From: Irpex lacteus
Taxonomy: Eukaryota; Basidiomycota; Agaricomycetes; Polyporales; Irpicaceae
Assembly (NCBI GenBank): GCA_001986395.2
Contig: MQVO02000051.1
Span: 62,001-126,000 of the forward strand
Length of the DNA: 64,000 bases
Direction: 5' to 3'
Part shown: piece after piece, positions 34,996 to 46,458 of the stretch
Position numbering within the stretch: the stretch's first letter is position 1
How the letters are laid out: each line of letters opens with the position of its first letter
The notes under the pieces: model-generated
What the model was told of the DNA's origin: nothing
Databases searched by the model: none
The model's input: the letters and a program-made list of their open reading frames with translations, nothing else
Position numbers and translations under genes: made by a program

Positions 34996-36626
34996 GTGTC
35001 TAGATTCATGTCACGATTAATCACGGCCGCAAATCTCCCCCCAGAGTTATTCCCTCTCATTCTTGACTATATTGGCACGGATGACTATGGTGATGGAAGC
35101 CTATCCGAACGGCGCAATAGGGGACTTCGTGACTGGCAAGCTTGCTCGTTAGTCTCCTTATACTGGGCAAATCACTGCCGTCGATACATGTTCTACTACT
35201 TGATCAACAATCTACACTCAAAAGATCAGCTGGATGCACTAAGGCGGCTCATAGATTCCGAAGGAAGTAAAAGACTGACTCCGCTAAGCAGTCTTGTCTC
35301 CCGGCCTACTCTTCGTGTTCAACAGACATGGAATTCGCGGTCATGGATCCATCACATCCATCCTCTCCCTCTGAAGAACACTACATGTAATCTTATCCTG
35401 CGTGGGCCCATTCCTTCAGACCTATCTGTGTCAGCCTACCGCTCGCCACACTGGAGCCTACCACGGACAATGCCTGTCCAATACACCCCATACGCCCACT
35501 GCCAAATCCAAAATATCGACTTCCCTTCGTTCCGCGACTTGACCTTGCTCATGAAACACTTCAAGAAGGCATCCGCGCTTTCTTTAGAGAGCCTAACGTG
35601 GCCTCAATCGAGCGAGCTCAACAACATCTTCATACGTCCTTTCACTACGACTCCCGACAGCTTCGATATGGAGTACAAGTGGGCGTACAGCATTGAGGCG
35701 ATACAATGCACAGACAACATGCTCGTGCTTGAACATGCTCGTCAACTTTACCCCGACTTTCCGCTCTCTAATATCCATGATGTTATTCCTATGCAACAGT
35801 TTCTGCGTTCGTTCTACGATGCCGGCGCTTCTGCGTCGAGGGGACAGGAGCATGGACTGGCATGTTCGATTGAATGGCGTGAGTAGTTGTATCTACCTCT
35901 GCTCTCAAATGCAGCTTTAAGCACTAACAAGGCAGTTTCTGAAGATCTGGAGGACAGAGAAGTCAACTTCACTGTGTATGAAGACTCTGGCTTAATAGGT
36001 CTAGCAAAGTGGAAGTTCGGTGCCAAGCAAGATCTGGGGGCATGGAGTTTGACACATTTCCTCCTCAGCATATGGCACAACACGGATACGTCCCTAGAAA
36101 ATCTATCTAACAAGTTCCCGGCCACATCTTTTAGGGATTTGATTGCACGGTTTCCCTCTTTACATTTAGTTGTTCTCAGCTTCGGAGATCTCCCAACGAT
36201 GGAACATGTTTTGCGGGACCATCCTGAATTAACCCTTCCTTCTGAGCTACATCAGAAGTACTTCTTGGCAGTACGCGGCCCGCCACCGGTAGTTGAAAAA
36301 GAAGAAGCTATGTCTCAACGGCTCGAGCTCGAATCTCAGCTCAGTCCCGGTGGAGGAGAATGGACAGCTGACGATGGTTTCGAAGGCGATGAAGAGAACC
36401 GGACAGCTGACGAAGACTTCGATGCTGATGAAGAGGGAGAAGTTTGGAGAATCCTAGAGCCGACGACAATGCAGCCCACTGGTACGTCTCTACAAGCTCC
36501 CTCGACACAAGGTCCAGTTGACAAAGAAATCTTTCAGGGGACGTCTTCGACGCTCTCGACGGGGTGCTTGCGGGATTAGCGGCAAACCTGTGGCTTCGGG
36601 AGCAAAACACCGATAAGAAAACATAA
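34996..36626 (+). CDS. F-box-like protein, second family, member D
   Basis: Three exons (34996-35878, 35936-36481 and 36538-36626) encode 505 aa. The N-terminus has NLPPELFPLILDYI, then WQACSLVSLYWANHCRRYMF, an F-box-like block. Two other copies in this window, at 41.5-43.6 kb and 49.8-51.8 kb, share the layout: the donor after the EWR or SWG region, the block EVWRILEPTTMQPTG (YVWELIDPLTMRPTG in the others), and an intron inside that final Gly codon. Member D lacks the N-terminal module of about 78-100 residues found in those two and has an acidic stretch (DDGFEGDEENRTADEDFDADEE). Two in-frame Met codons, 34996 and 35008, compete as start. The likely role is an SCF substrate adaptor. Confidence 0.75.
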
Positions 36627-36751
36627 TATAGAGTCACGCCGTACACGGTAATTCCGACCATGCATACGTCCTATCCGTCAGAGATCAACCAATCGAGGTG
36701 GGGTTTTTGGTTTTGTGGACGTCTATGGGTAAGGGATGGTATTCCAGTCTT

Positions 36752-37607
36752 TTACATAGGTATCCTATCCAGCTCCTCCAGCTTCCAATACTTCTTCATG
36801 TTAGGACCCGAGAGATCCTCCACCTGTACGAAATATTTAGGCTATCGTCTGGTATGAACACACATGAAGACTAACCTCTTCGTCGAGATGCCTGAAGAGG
36901 ACTTCTCTCCAACTATCCAAACACTGGCGCATTTCTGTCGGAGAATACGTCGTCGGATCTTCAGCATAGCGTTGAAGCAGTTTCCCGAGTTTATCGAGTC
37001 CTATAACCCGTATAAGCACTTGACGTGTACCGGAAGATAGCAAGCACATACCTTCGTGAATGCCGTGGTGGCTTTTTATGTGCGCCTCATCGTCTTTGAA
37101 GGAGGGCATTCGCAGCGCGAGTACGGGAAATATATGTTGTTCTTCGATGGTGTGGTGCATCGTGAGGTCTATGGAAAGTTCATTAGAGGGAATTCCGACG
37201 TCCCGATGAGCAGAATCACAGACGTACGTCTGCGTAGTTGCTGGGCAGATGCCAGGTACATCTTCAACGACATCCCGCGTTTGCTATACGACCCATCTGC
37301 AAGCTAACGATGATGATCAGTTCAAGCACGGCGGCGATTTCGATGAGAATGAGCTCCCACCTCGTATACCGTGTCGACTGAGAGTGGAAATGAAGCGTAC
37401 TACTGTTAGAATACATGACTGAAAATGAATAGTGAGGTAGTACGTACACTCAAGTTTGAACCAATCGTGGAACCGTTGCATGCCGTCTGCAAGCTGGTGC
37501 GTTCAATTACAAAGTGAGCGAGAGGTGACCATTGCAGGCCGAGACAAACGTACTCGATTCCATCTTTTAGCTGTCCACGGATCCTCCTGACCTGTGGTAT
37601 CCGACAT
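36752..37607 (-). CDS. Hemerythrin-like (HHE) protein
   Basis: The minimal form is 168 aa from MSDTTGQEDPW. Seven exons: 37607-37554, 37493-37448, 37377-37361 (17 nt), 37303-37228, 37168-37052, 37000-36876 and 36823-36752. All phases agree. Di-iron-type ligands are arranged as in hemerythrins: RFHDWFKLEF, HHTIEEQHIFP, HIKSHHGIHE and FRHLDEEV. The family binds O2 or handles iron and reactive species. The frame stays open upstream for at least 70 more residues rich in Arg, Ser and Leu (TRLLSTSLLRQRGTSWKSSS), resembling a mitochondrial leader, and further upstream splice joints are possible up to about 38.1 kb. The true start is therefore uncertain. Its 3' end faces F-box-like member D, 125 bp away. 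Confidence 0.88.
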
Positions 37608-38607
37608 GTTTCTGAGACGTGCGATTTGAACTTGTGGTACTAGTGACGACGACTTCCAGGAGGTACCCCTTTGCCGGAGAAGACTTGTGGAAAGCAGGCG
37701 AGTCTGTGCAAGCGATGCTGGCCAGTGCGTTTGGACCGAGTACTTCGACGTGGTACTAAGCGGGCCTCGTAGGAATTTACTTGAAGAGAAAGCTTGAATG
37801 ATAGGACGTAGCAGGTTTGCAAACAATGTGTCCAGGGCGTTGGCGGCAGTAGGGGTGTGCTGTCTGTGCCTATAACAAATCGATTCTGCAAACGCAGTTA
37901 AGAATCATCGGAAGGTTTAAGATGATTTGCCCACTTACAGGTCGATGGCAAGCTGAATCAAGTCTTGCAGAGGTGGTAGCTTGAAGACTCAGGATGCCGA
38001 TCGAGGAGAATTAGTTTGCGGGGATGAACGTGGTGGGTATACCGATCACCCGCAAAAAGCGGAAGTACCTGAGCAGTAAACAGAATTTCTACTGAGATGA
38101 CTAGCTGTCGCTGACGACTTCAGAAATTCGAGGTCCATGACTTGCTAGCGAGGAGTGTTATCGTAAGCTTCACGGCGAGGAGAATTCGTGATGACTGTCG
38201 GGAAGTAAGTGGCGTTGAGTAATGAACTAGATAACGCTGACACATTTAACCCACGTCATGTCGGTGACGCGCCTCCATTCTGCTGAGTTACAACGATCGC
38301 TTGATACAATGTCCTTGGAATAGTATGCTACTGATGATACATAATAGTAGGTATGCACATACACAGTCAAAAGTTCGGGGAAACGAATTATTAAAGGATA
38401 TTCATGCAAATGATCGGAATCGGCGTATGATGTGTCATGGGTTTCTGGCCTCACTTGTGTTGCTTAGAGCGCAGTGTATTCTCGCTGGTCTGGGGATGTT
38501 ATGCTTCCGAAGCCTCACGATATTATATACCGACCATTTACCGCCTACATACCACACACGCAAAACCAGCGTTAGTATCCATACAGCTACGAGAGTACAG
38601 AGAACAC
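37608..38607 (-). other. Probable 5' extension of the hemerythrin gene, plus spacer
   Basis: 37608-37880 is open in the hemerythrin frame. A donor near 37940 and an acceptor near 37873 would add PPLQDLIQLAIDL upstream. No clear start ATG could be assigned. The remainder shows no coding signal I can defend. Confidence 0.4.
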
Positions 38608-39120
38608 TTACAGCAAGCTCAGCGTCAAGTCACCGTGTACCTTCGCCTTCAGCTCAACCACTACATCCAGATTCAAGTCCAGCCTCAGCTTCAGCGGCTT
38701 GTCTCCACCGCCACCACCACCTCCGCCGTCACCGCCTCCACCAGCGAGGTTGCCGACGGCGTTGCCCACTCCGTCAACGGCTCCACCGACAGTGTCTACC
38801 GCACCGGAGGCGACGTCTCCAACTTCGTCTACTGCAGGTAGACCGCCTTGCCCTCCTAGTAGACCACCCTGGCCTTGACCTTGACCACCGCCTCGTCCAC
38901 CACCGCCACGACGGCGATTTCTCCTTCGAGGTGCAGCGCTAGTAGTGCTTTCGGCGTCTGAGACATCACCTCCCTCGCGGAGTGGTTCATTGACTTGTGG
39001 TCCTCGTTGAGAAGAGGCAGACGAGGAAGAGCGTGGCGTTTGGGATCGGCCGCGAGAGCGACGGGGCCGCCGGGAGCTCGAGCGAGCAGCCGAGGGGCTT
39101 TGTGTTGCTGGGTCAGACAT
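38608..39120 (-). CDS. Small Ser/Arg/Gly-rich protein with conserved C-terminus
   Basis: A single-exon gene of 170 aa. The N-terminal half is Ser/Arg-rich (SSSRRPRRSRGRSQTPR) and a Gly-rich basic segment follows (RRRNRRRGGGGRGGGQGQ). A hydrophobic Gly/Val segment (VDTVGGAVDGVGNAVGNL) comes next. The C-terminus LKLRLDLNLDVVVELKAK followed by VHGDLTLSLL is almost identical to the end of the gene at 40380-40958. The two are divergent neighbours, probably an old duplication in which only the tail is constrained. I do not know the function. A GTAAGT directly at the stop codon could extend the protein by splicing. Confidence 0.7.
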   Translation of the reverse strand: MSDPATQSPSAARSSSRRPRRSRGRSQTPRSSSSASSQRGPQVNEPLREGGDVSDAESTTSAAPRRRNRRRGGGGRGGGQGQGQGGLLGGQGGLPAVDEVGDVASGAVDTVGGAVDGVGNAVGNLAGGGGDGGGGGGGGDKPLKLRLDLNLDVVVELKAKVHGDLTLSLL

Positions 39121-40379
39121 TTATATCGTAGGGTATATAGTCTATGTTGGGTAAGAAAGTAGATTTAGTTAGTGATGATCGAAAGTAGGGATTGAGATAG
39201 AGCCAGATTATGGTATTGAAAAGGACATACACTTAATAATGCAAGCAAGTCTCCCAGCCACCCGGCGTGGATGGCGATCTTGGTATCTTCTTGTCTGTGG
39301 GTGGAATAATGGCCACCGAGCGGGGGTGGGGGAGTTCAAAGTACGTGCGTACGCGGTACTGGAGAGAAAGAAGAGAAGAGATATAGCCAAGTAGCTGAGC
39401 GGTACAAGTGGCCATGACGTACAGTATTCCAGGAGGACAGTAAGTAGCAGGGGTGCCTGGCAGGGGCAATGCTCCATGCCCATTTGTTCTATGTCTCCGC
39501 GTGTGATATACGTGCGCTTTGTCGCCCCAGGTGGCCCCACTTCCTCTCGTCTTACTCCGCATATATCACTCGAGTTGGAGAGTTTGCAGCGCGAAGATGA
39601 GGACAACCGAAGAGTGTGATCTAGCGCCGGCGATCATCCGCTCAGTGCCTGATCGAGTCAGATCTATCGGCTTTACATCCCAGGTCTCAGGCTCCTTCGG
39701 CTCCTTCTCTTCAGGGAACTTCAACTTCTTTTGCAGTTTATTTCTCGCAACTATGTAATTTAACACTTTTTACTACCTCAATCTTGCTACGGTATAAAGG
39801 CTCGAGGAAGTAAACCGCATACCGTGCAATGACACATGCATAAGTAAGTACACACTGACATCATGTACTTACAGTTACCACGCAGTCTGCCAGTGCGCCA
39901 CCTCATATCAAGCATCGTGCCGAAGACCCCACCACTGCGCAGGTGAATTTGAACATCTGCTATGGCCAGGCACACAATAAGACGTCATACGTATACTACA
40001 AGCTTAGAACACTCGAGTTGGAGTGAAGGGAAACGTTAACCCGCTCTCGTACTCCACGCTGGCACAGCGCACAGTACAACATGACGATTGCAGTCTTTTG
40101 TTGAGCGTCATCAGGATGGCCGTCGCGTAAGTGGGCTATCAGGCGAACGGTCTCTATCCCAGAGTTCGTCTTCCTTTTGCCCCCCCGAATCTCTCGCTGT
40201 CACTGTCGGTGTGCGTAAACTGTTGTATGTCTTTCCTGTTCCTTCGTTTGTGCTTCTATTGATAATTGGTGGCTTTAGCAGGTGACTATAAGATCCTTAC
40301 CAGGCAGCGATAGAGGATACCTATAGAATCGTGTACCAGGCATTCGAAGCGTCTTATACCACCGAAATCCCTCATAGCG
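39121..40379. other. Divergent intergenic region, 1.26 kb
   Basis: Separates the start codons of the two paralogues with the shared C-terminal motif. No gene is supported. Confidence 0.45.
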
Positions 40380-40958
40380 ATGCCTTCCCCATCTCCCTCC
40401 CACTCACCTTCCTCCCCGGCACCACAAACTCAGCCTAATACCCAGAACAGAAGACGTTCACGACGTCGACCAAGTCGGTCACGTTCCTCTTCTTCAAATG
40501 CCGGCCCACGTACAAACGGAGAAGCGGACGGGCAGCAAGCTCAACGGCCACCTCACTCGCAACAAAAACCCAGTCAGCCACCGCCACAGTCGCGCAACGC
40601 TCAACCACAACCTCAAAGACAGAGGCAAAGACAGCCTTCCGCTCTCCCTGATATCTCTGAAGATCGCGAAGAGCAGCAGCAGCTTCGGAATCGCGACATT
40701 TCGCCCGTTGAGTTGCACAGACAGCGTATACGCGAGGCGAGACGGAGGGAGCTTGTCCGTGCACGGTCTCAAGCTGCCAGCACGGCGAAGTCCAGCACTG
40801 GAAGTGATGAAGAAGAGGACGAAGAAGAGGACGAGGAGGAAGGGAGTAAGTCTGACGATGAGAAGATCATTGGACTTCGGCTCGATTTGAATTTAGACGT
40901 TGTGGTGACTGTGAAGGCGAAGTTGCACGGGGACGTGACATTGAGTTTGTTGCGATGA
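40380..40958 (+). CDS. Paralogue with the same C-terminal motif, 192 aa
   Basis: A single-exon gene encoding 192 aa. The N-terminus is Ser/Pro-rich, then Arg-rich (RRRSRRRPSRSRSSSS) and Gln-rich (PQPQRQRQRQPS). An acidic run (DEEEDEEEDEEEG) precedes the C-terminal motif GLRLDLNLDVVVTVKAK followed by LHGDVTLSLLR, which matches the end of the protein at 38608-39120. The two proteins share little else. Function is unknown. The alternating hydrophobic pattern of the motif suggests paired beta strands. Confidence 0.7.
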   Translation: MPSPSPSHSPSSPAPQTQPNTQNRRRSRRRPSRSRSSSSNAGPRTNGEADGQQAQRPPHSQQKPSQPPPQSRNAQPQPQRQRQRQPSALPDISEDREEQQQLRNRDISPVELHRQRIREARRRELVRARSQAASTAKSSTGSDEEEDEEEDEEEGSKSDDEKIIGLRLDLNLDVVVTVKAKLHGDVTLSLLR

Positions 40959-41470
40959 GGAGGCGGATTCGGGTGACGGACTTGATGAGAAGAGTAAAGT
41001 TGGGACGGGACTGTCAGATATCATGTTTTCGGACGATCGATCGTGCGTGACCTGGACTTTATCATGTTGGAAGCTCGTAGTGCTACATCATGCCACCGTA
41101 ATACGTCCTGCAATGAGAGGAAGCGGGCACTGATATGTGTGAGTGATACAACAGGTAGTTTAAACATACAACTATATCTTAATGTTATCCAAAATCATCG
41201 CAAGGTGAAACCGTAAACAGACGTGATGGATCATAGAAGGACACGAAGATGAGTATCATAAGGCGGACCAGTGGAATCTTCGGTCATATGAATGAGACCA
41301 TGGAGCGATGAATAACAGTAAGTACGCTACATTAGGAAGCATCGATACTTATGTCTACCAGAGCTCCGTACCCCGGCGATGTCGGAGATATTTTATTTTC
41401 ATTTTTATTCCTGGTGTAGGTAGTCATGCAACTTATTAGAACCGAAGACATGGGCCAATGACTTACACTT
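40959..41470. other. Convergent intergenic region
   Basis: About 510 bases between two stop codons. I see nothing in it. Confidence 0.5.
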
Positions 41471-43641
41471 TCAGTCAAAGTCGCTTTGATAATCTTCTTC
41501 GGTTTCTTCAAACACTTCGGAATATACTATGGCTTCCTGTATATCCACTTTCTCGCGAATTTCGTCCTCAGAGGGGCAATCCGGTGCCGTGGCAACATGG
41601 ACACCCTGGCGGCGAAGCAGTTCGGGCACTATGTTGTCATGCTCGAAGAAGGTATCCCCTGGCAAAATGTCACGTTGATTATTGAGCAAGTAGGACAATG
41701 ATCGCTGTAGTAGAACCTACCGGTTGGTCGCATGGTAAGAGGGTCTATAAGCTCCCAGACATAGGCAAAATACTCCGAGTCCCCCCTTGTCCTCTTGTTC
41801 AACGTCTTCATGTACCAGTGACTAGCAAATTGCGACTTGAGCTGGGATCGTCGGAATCTGTCATGTATTCTGGGACTTCCGTGAAAATCGAGATCGAGTG
41901 ATCCATCCCCGATTAATGGTAGGGGTTTATATCTGCGGCGGCGACATGACCAACGATAGGTAATGTGTGGAGAACCAGAGAACGAGTTGTCGCGGGCGGC
42001 CAGCTGTCTCAGAACGTCGAAATTGTTGAACGATATCATAAGAACCATAAGAGAGGTCGCCTCTCGTACTGTGGCATGCAATGCCCGGAAATCAATGGAG
42101 CGTGCTATGCCCGGTCCCTCCACCGTGCCTTCACGCCGGATTAAGCCCCCGCAATGTATGCAGAGAGCAGTCAAGAGTCGATGATCGGGTGACGACGAGG
42201 GATTGAGTGGAGAACAGGTGAAGGCTGCTATGACAAAAGTGTCATCTTTCAGTTGTCGAAGAAAAGACACCGTGTCTGTGAAGCCATCTTATTGACGATC
42301 AGTACAATAAGCTATCCGAACATAGGATCCCCCACTCACCCCACGCCATTCCTGTCCACCTGGCAAATCCTTTGATACAGGTGTCCGTGGACCATAACAA
42401 GCGGGCAGTAATGCTATCATTCTCGTGAAGATGGTGTAGAGGAAAGTCAGGATAGAAGGTACATATGTCCCAAAACAGCTGCGAGATATCAGGTTCTCCT
42501 TGTCTTGCGCTGATATTCACATAAAACGGTCCTGGAAGAAACCGACTATGACGCGGGGCTCGTGGGAAAAGTACAGCACGTTCTTCGTCCCAGATGACAC
42601 GAGAGATATTGAATCTTCGTACGAGCACAAACTGTCGCAAAAAGCGAACCAGAATAGCAAGAGAGGGGGTATGGAAGTTTGACAAGGATATTTCAGTGTA
42701 CGGGATGAAAGTCGATGGTAAGAGGGTCTTCGGGAGGAGACCAATTGGTCTTAATATTGGCCGTTGTGTATCGTCGCCACGGAACGCGAGGTGGCACACG
42801 GGGGAAAGCTTCAACTTGAGAAGGCCGAGATGGTGAAGCCACGGACCTGTGTCCTTAGTATCACCCACATAGACGGATACTGTAGCAAACAAAGCATCCG
42901 CCGTTTCGCGTTGTTTTAAGTCCTTCAAGTGTTGGCTAGTTCCCCAGCTCGACATCGTTCTCAATGAGCGCATCTGCTGACCTGTGGTGACGTTTGCCAG
43001 CCGTAATTGAAACAAGAGCGGACGACAATGATTTGCCCATTCGGAGCAGACGAGCGAACAGTTCCCTAGGAATCGCAAGTCGGTACGATGTGCTTCATAG
43101 TTTTCGTATTTCGCGTCTGCAGCGATGTAATCGAGTACCGAAGAGAATAATTCAGCCGGTACGTCTGCAGCAGTTTTGAAAGCGGATGATCTGCATGGAC
43201 CAGGTTGTTGTTAGCTCCGGATCTCACATCAGGACAACACTTGCCGTTCGAGCTCGATGCGTTTGGTATACATGTTGTGTTTGTCTACATGCACCACTTC
43301 CGTGGATATAACCGGCACCCCGGCCTCATCCAGCTCAGTGCGCATACGATAAAAGTTATGGACGGGACCCATTTTTGTCCGGATCAATTCCGTTTCAATC
43401 CATCGTGTCTACATGAAGCATCAGTGCTATATGCTCCATCCCATCAACCGTAAACTGAGATGGCACTCACCATGGGTACATATGACGGTTCTGAGACATG
43501 ATTGTCTGCACGGAATGAAGACAAACAGGGTGGAGAAAGCTGCAATATACCAGCAAGATACAAGCGGCAAAACTCCTCGTATTCGAGCGCGGTGCACCCC
43601 TTGAAAGTCTGAAGAACTTGCTGGTCTCGTATATGAATCAT
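41471..43641 (-). CDS. F-box-like protein, second family, member E
   Basis: Five exons (43641-43471, 43408-43272, 43190-42340, 42275-41721 and 41658-41471) give 633 aa with consistent phases. The N-terminal module starts MIHI and contains GCTALEYEEFCRLYLAG and SSFRADNHVS. It is followed by an F-box-like block (VPAELFSSVLDYI, then GNCSLVCSEWANHCRPLLF). The body contains YVWELIDPLTMRPTG, and the C-terminus contains FFEHDNIVPELLRRQGVHV and APDCPSEDEI. Member F near 50 kb has the same five-exon plan, and its first exon is also exactly 171 nt. The donor for intron 2 (GTATAC at 43271) was chosen because it restores phase. The probable role is an ubiquitin-ligase adaptor with unknown target. The N-terminal module is not one I recognise. 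Confidence 0.78.
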
Positions 43642-43881
43642 AGAGAGTAACTCGAGTGGTGGATGTAAGTAAACCGAGATAAGAGTGAAGCGCCACTACG
43701 GAGGTCACTGCGCAACTAATAGCATGTGGTGATGACAGCGGGGTTACATGATTTGGCAGATGACCGCTGAGATCTGAGAGACGTCGAAACAACTGTCAGC
43801 AGAGTTTTGAGTACAGTCGCCTGCATTTTCGTTCCATAGAGGTCCGAGTCGGCATATAACACTATTGTTCCAAGGACTTAC

Positions 43882-44122
43882 AGTACCAGCGTAATCGTAC
43901 TTGATAGACCAACGACCATCCACGGGATCTTCGCTCCAAAACACACCTACCGCACGCCGTCAACCAAGCTCAAGCTCAAGCTCAACCACGTACCATTATA
44001 ATCACGCAAACCTCCGCGCGTGGTCTTCCACCACTCAACTGTTTGAGTCAGAGGTGCACCGACGATCTTGCTTCGTGCTTCGTTCTCCCGAGTCCGACTT
44101 CCTACTTTGTGCCTCTGTGACT
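43882..44122 (-). pseudogene. Orphan coding fragment upstream of member E
   Basis: Two exon-like blocks, 44122-43994 and 43946-43882, join cleanly across an intron (GTACGT donor, TAG acceptor). They encode a coding-looking peptide with TVEWWKTTRGGLRDYNG followed by VFWSEDPVDGRWSIKYDY. A branch site and acceptor (CTAACTTAATTCAG) precede the first block, but I find no start exon and no downstream continuation with a good frame. It could be a gene remnant, or extra 5' exons of member E joined through a 273-nt intron. Member F has no counterpart, which argues for a remnant. Confidence 0.4.
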
Positions 44123-44714
44123 CTGAATTAAGTTAGTGACAAGTCGTTCACACGTGTCAATTGCGCACACGAGCAATGAGGAGTCAAGCTTTTCAAGATA
44201 AAGAGCTGTTGTCACGGTTGCCAGCCTGAGTGGTCGTGGTCAGACTCAGAGGTCTGGAAGAGACGGAGACTCGGCGCATCAACGGATCAATACTCAATAT
44301 TAATCTCGATCCTCCCCGTCGAGGCCAGCCAGCCAGTGGCAGTCGAGCCTCACTTCTACACCAGCCTTCCAAATCTCTACCAAGCCTTGAATGCTCTGGA
44401 GAACGTCTCAACAACAACACACAGTCCAAAATTTTCAAGGAACAATCGATAGTCACAACTGCAGAATGGTACATACGTACAAATACAGGCGGTATGGTAC
44501 AAAGGACAAAGGCAGTAGTCATGAGAGGATGCATAGGACGGTCAACGATCCACGATGCCATAAATAAATAACGAAAGCTACGGGAACTATGTGTGGTATA
44601 CTGTAGATGGATATCAAAACAGGGGTGGTATCACAAAGCGAAACACAGATTCGCATAACGGGTATTGGATGCGACGAAGGCAGAGCAGGCGACGAGATAC
44701 AACGAGAGGGAATC
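44123..44714. other. Intergenic region
   Basis: About 590 bases with only short open frames. No supported gene. Confidence 0.4.
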
Positions 44715-45776
44715 TCACACCTTCACGAGAGCAGCCCTCTCCCGCTCCCGAACAACAGCCTCCGCACCCTCCCAAACACCTCTGCCCTCCTTACACCGCA
44801 CCCCATCCTCCCACTGACTAACAGCGCTCAACGGCGCCGCCTCCGCCACAACTCTCAACGCCCTCCCGCCCTGGCTCACCACGCTCTCATTCAGACACTT
44901 CACGGCCTTCTCCTGTGCCGCCCGCGTGCCCAATATCTGGATGAGGATCACCTGGATCTGCGAGTCCTCCTCGTCGTTAGAGTTAGATGATCCCAGTAGG
45001 CGAGTGAGCGGAACGAGCACGTCTTCTACGTTCTGCGATTTGGCGGGTTTCCAGACGATCCCGAGGTGGGTGAGGTGTGGGAGGTATGAGAGGTCCCAGT
45101 TGGATGATTCGAGGGTGGTGTTTGCACCTGCACCGGGTGCTGCGAACCATGGTCGTTGCGGGGAGGTGATGTGTACCCGGAGATGTGTTACGCTGGGAGA
45201 TACCAACGAGACGTCCCAGCCATCTCGGCATGATAGGCTCAAGAGGTGTTGTTCCTTGACGGATGGTGTGGGGCAGAGAGACTTGGGTGGCGCTGGGCCT
45301 TGGAGTTCTTTGTATGCGGGGAGGGAGAAGCCGCATGCGAGGCTGTCGACGCCTTGGCAGAGACCGAGGACTTTGTCGATTGTCTCTACGGGTCCTGGGG
45401 CGAATATGCCTAGGTGTTTGACGTGCGTGGATGCGAAGTCGGAGGGTTTGCTGGACATGGTCGTGTGGAATGATGAGAGTGCACGAGAGTTGGAGAGGAC
45501 TACTGTGTGGTAGAGGAAAGGTTGTGCGAGGGTGTGGACCCAGGATGATACCAGGGAGAGGGAGAGCGCAGTTGCCACTGATGTGCTGGCTGCGTGCTCG
45601 AGGATGAGAAGGTGTAGCTCTGACGGGAGGGTTGCTAGCAGTGCAGAGTCAAGTGGCTGCTGTGGTAGTGACATTGTCGAGCAGGACATGTTGGGTGGCT
45701 GAGGGTAGTGCTCGTTGGTTATGAACGAAATGTGCTCAGTGGCAGTGGTATCTATGAATGGTAGCAGAGCGCCCAT
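44715..45776 (-). CDS. F-box-like protein, single exon, 353 aa
   Basis: An uninterrupted reading frame of 353 aa. Near residue 47 it has LATLPSELHLLILEHA, followed by LSLSLVSSWVHTLAQPFLYHTVVL, the F-box-like pattern of Agaricomycetes. Leucine-rich segments follow (VTHLRVHI, LPHLTHLGIVW). No sequence beyond the N-terminal pattern is shared with the other F-box-like genes here. A TATATAAG element 181 bases upstream fits the promoter. The start at 45776 is the first Met in frame; a Met closer to the domain (MSCSTMSLPQQ) is an alternative. The role is inferred as a ubiquitin-ligase adaptor. Confidence 0.75.
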   Translation of the reverse strand: MGALLPFIDTTATEHISFITNEHYPQPPNMSCSTMSLPQQPLDSALLATLPSELHLLILEHAASTSVATALSLSLVSSWVHTLAQPFLYHTVVLSNSRALSSFHTTMSSKPSDFASTHVKHLGIFAPGPVETIDKVLGLCQGVDSLACGFSLPAYKELQGPAPPKSLCPTPSVKEQHLLSLSCRDGWDVSLVSPSVTHLRVHITSPQRPWFAAPGAGANTTLESSNWDLSYLPHLTHLGIVWKPAKSQNVEDVLVPLTRLLGSSNSNDEEDSQIQVILIQILGTRAAQEKAVKCLNESVVSQGGRALRVVAEAAPLSAVSQWEDGVRCKEGRGVWEGAEAVVRERERAALVKV

Positions 45777-46458
45777 GAGTATCCGGTGAAGATAAGGCTC
45801 GGAGAGAACAAAGACACGACTTACTGGAAGTATGAACCGAGTGTACCGGTACGTTCGGAAGTGCGGCGAACGTTAGTCAAGCAGCGTCAAGGAGGACGAC
45901 GACGTCGGGGGGCGGGATGAGTGACAAGTGGGCTCGGCGGGGGTGCGAGTGGCTGCTTATATAGCGTCGCAGGCATATCGGAGGGCGGGAGGGTGGCAGA
46001 GACCATTAGAGGAAGCATTCGAGGATCGATGGAGGAGGATGCTCGTTTTGAGCAGCGGTGTTCTTGCGCGGGTGGAGTAACACGCCCACGGCCACGAAAC
46101 AGATTTTTCCAGGGTGCGAAACCAGGGCAAAAGAAACAACCCCCGGCGTCATATCACCTCTGCCGGCATCTCTCATCAGCCATCTGACGAGCTCTGTCGC
46201 CCGCCGCCGTGTCCCCGAGGACAATTCGGCGGGCGTCGGGGACGTCGACGGCGGTCATGCGTCGGTCGTGGTGGTCGTCGAGAACAGAGAGCGAGGCTGG
46301 TGTGGATTGAATGGGCGACGACGTCTTTCATCCACTCGCCATCCTTATCGGTGCATGCGCGTCTATCTCCGCCACGAAGCAAATGACATCAATTTTGGCC
46401 GATTTCGATCGAGGGAGGCACACAGCTGTCAATCAATTGATCTCATACCGGCCAACGA
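45777..46458. other. Upstream region of the single-exon F-box-like gene
   Basis: Contains the TATA element and a G/C-rich stretch around 45900-45950. The remainder up to the MITE has no supported gene. Confidence 0.4.
45957..45964 (-). promoter_or_regulatory. TATA box (TATATAAG) of the single-exon F-box-like gene
   Basis: A canonical TATATAAG on the minus strand, about 180 bases before the ATG at 45776. Confidence 0.5.

Noticed and set aside
43213..43370. A 48-codon minus-strand frame starting MGPVHNFYRM
   Set aside because: It aligns with exon 2 of member F and is better explained as exon 2 of F-box-like member E than as a separate small gene.
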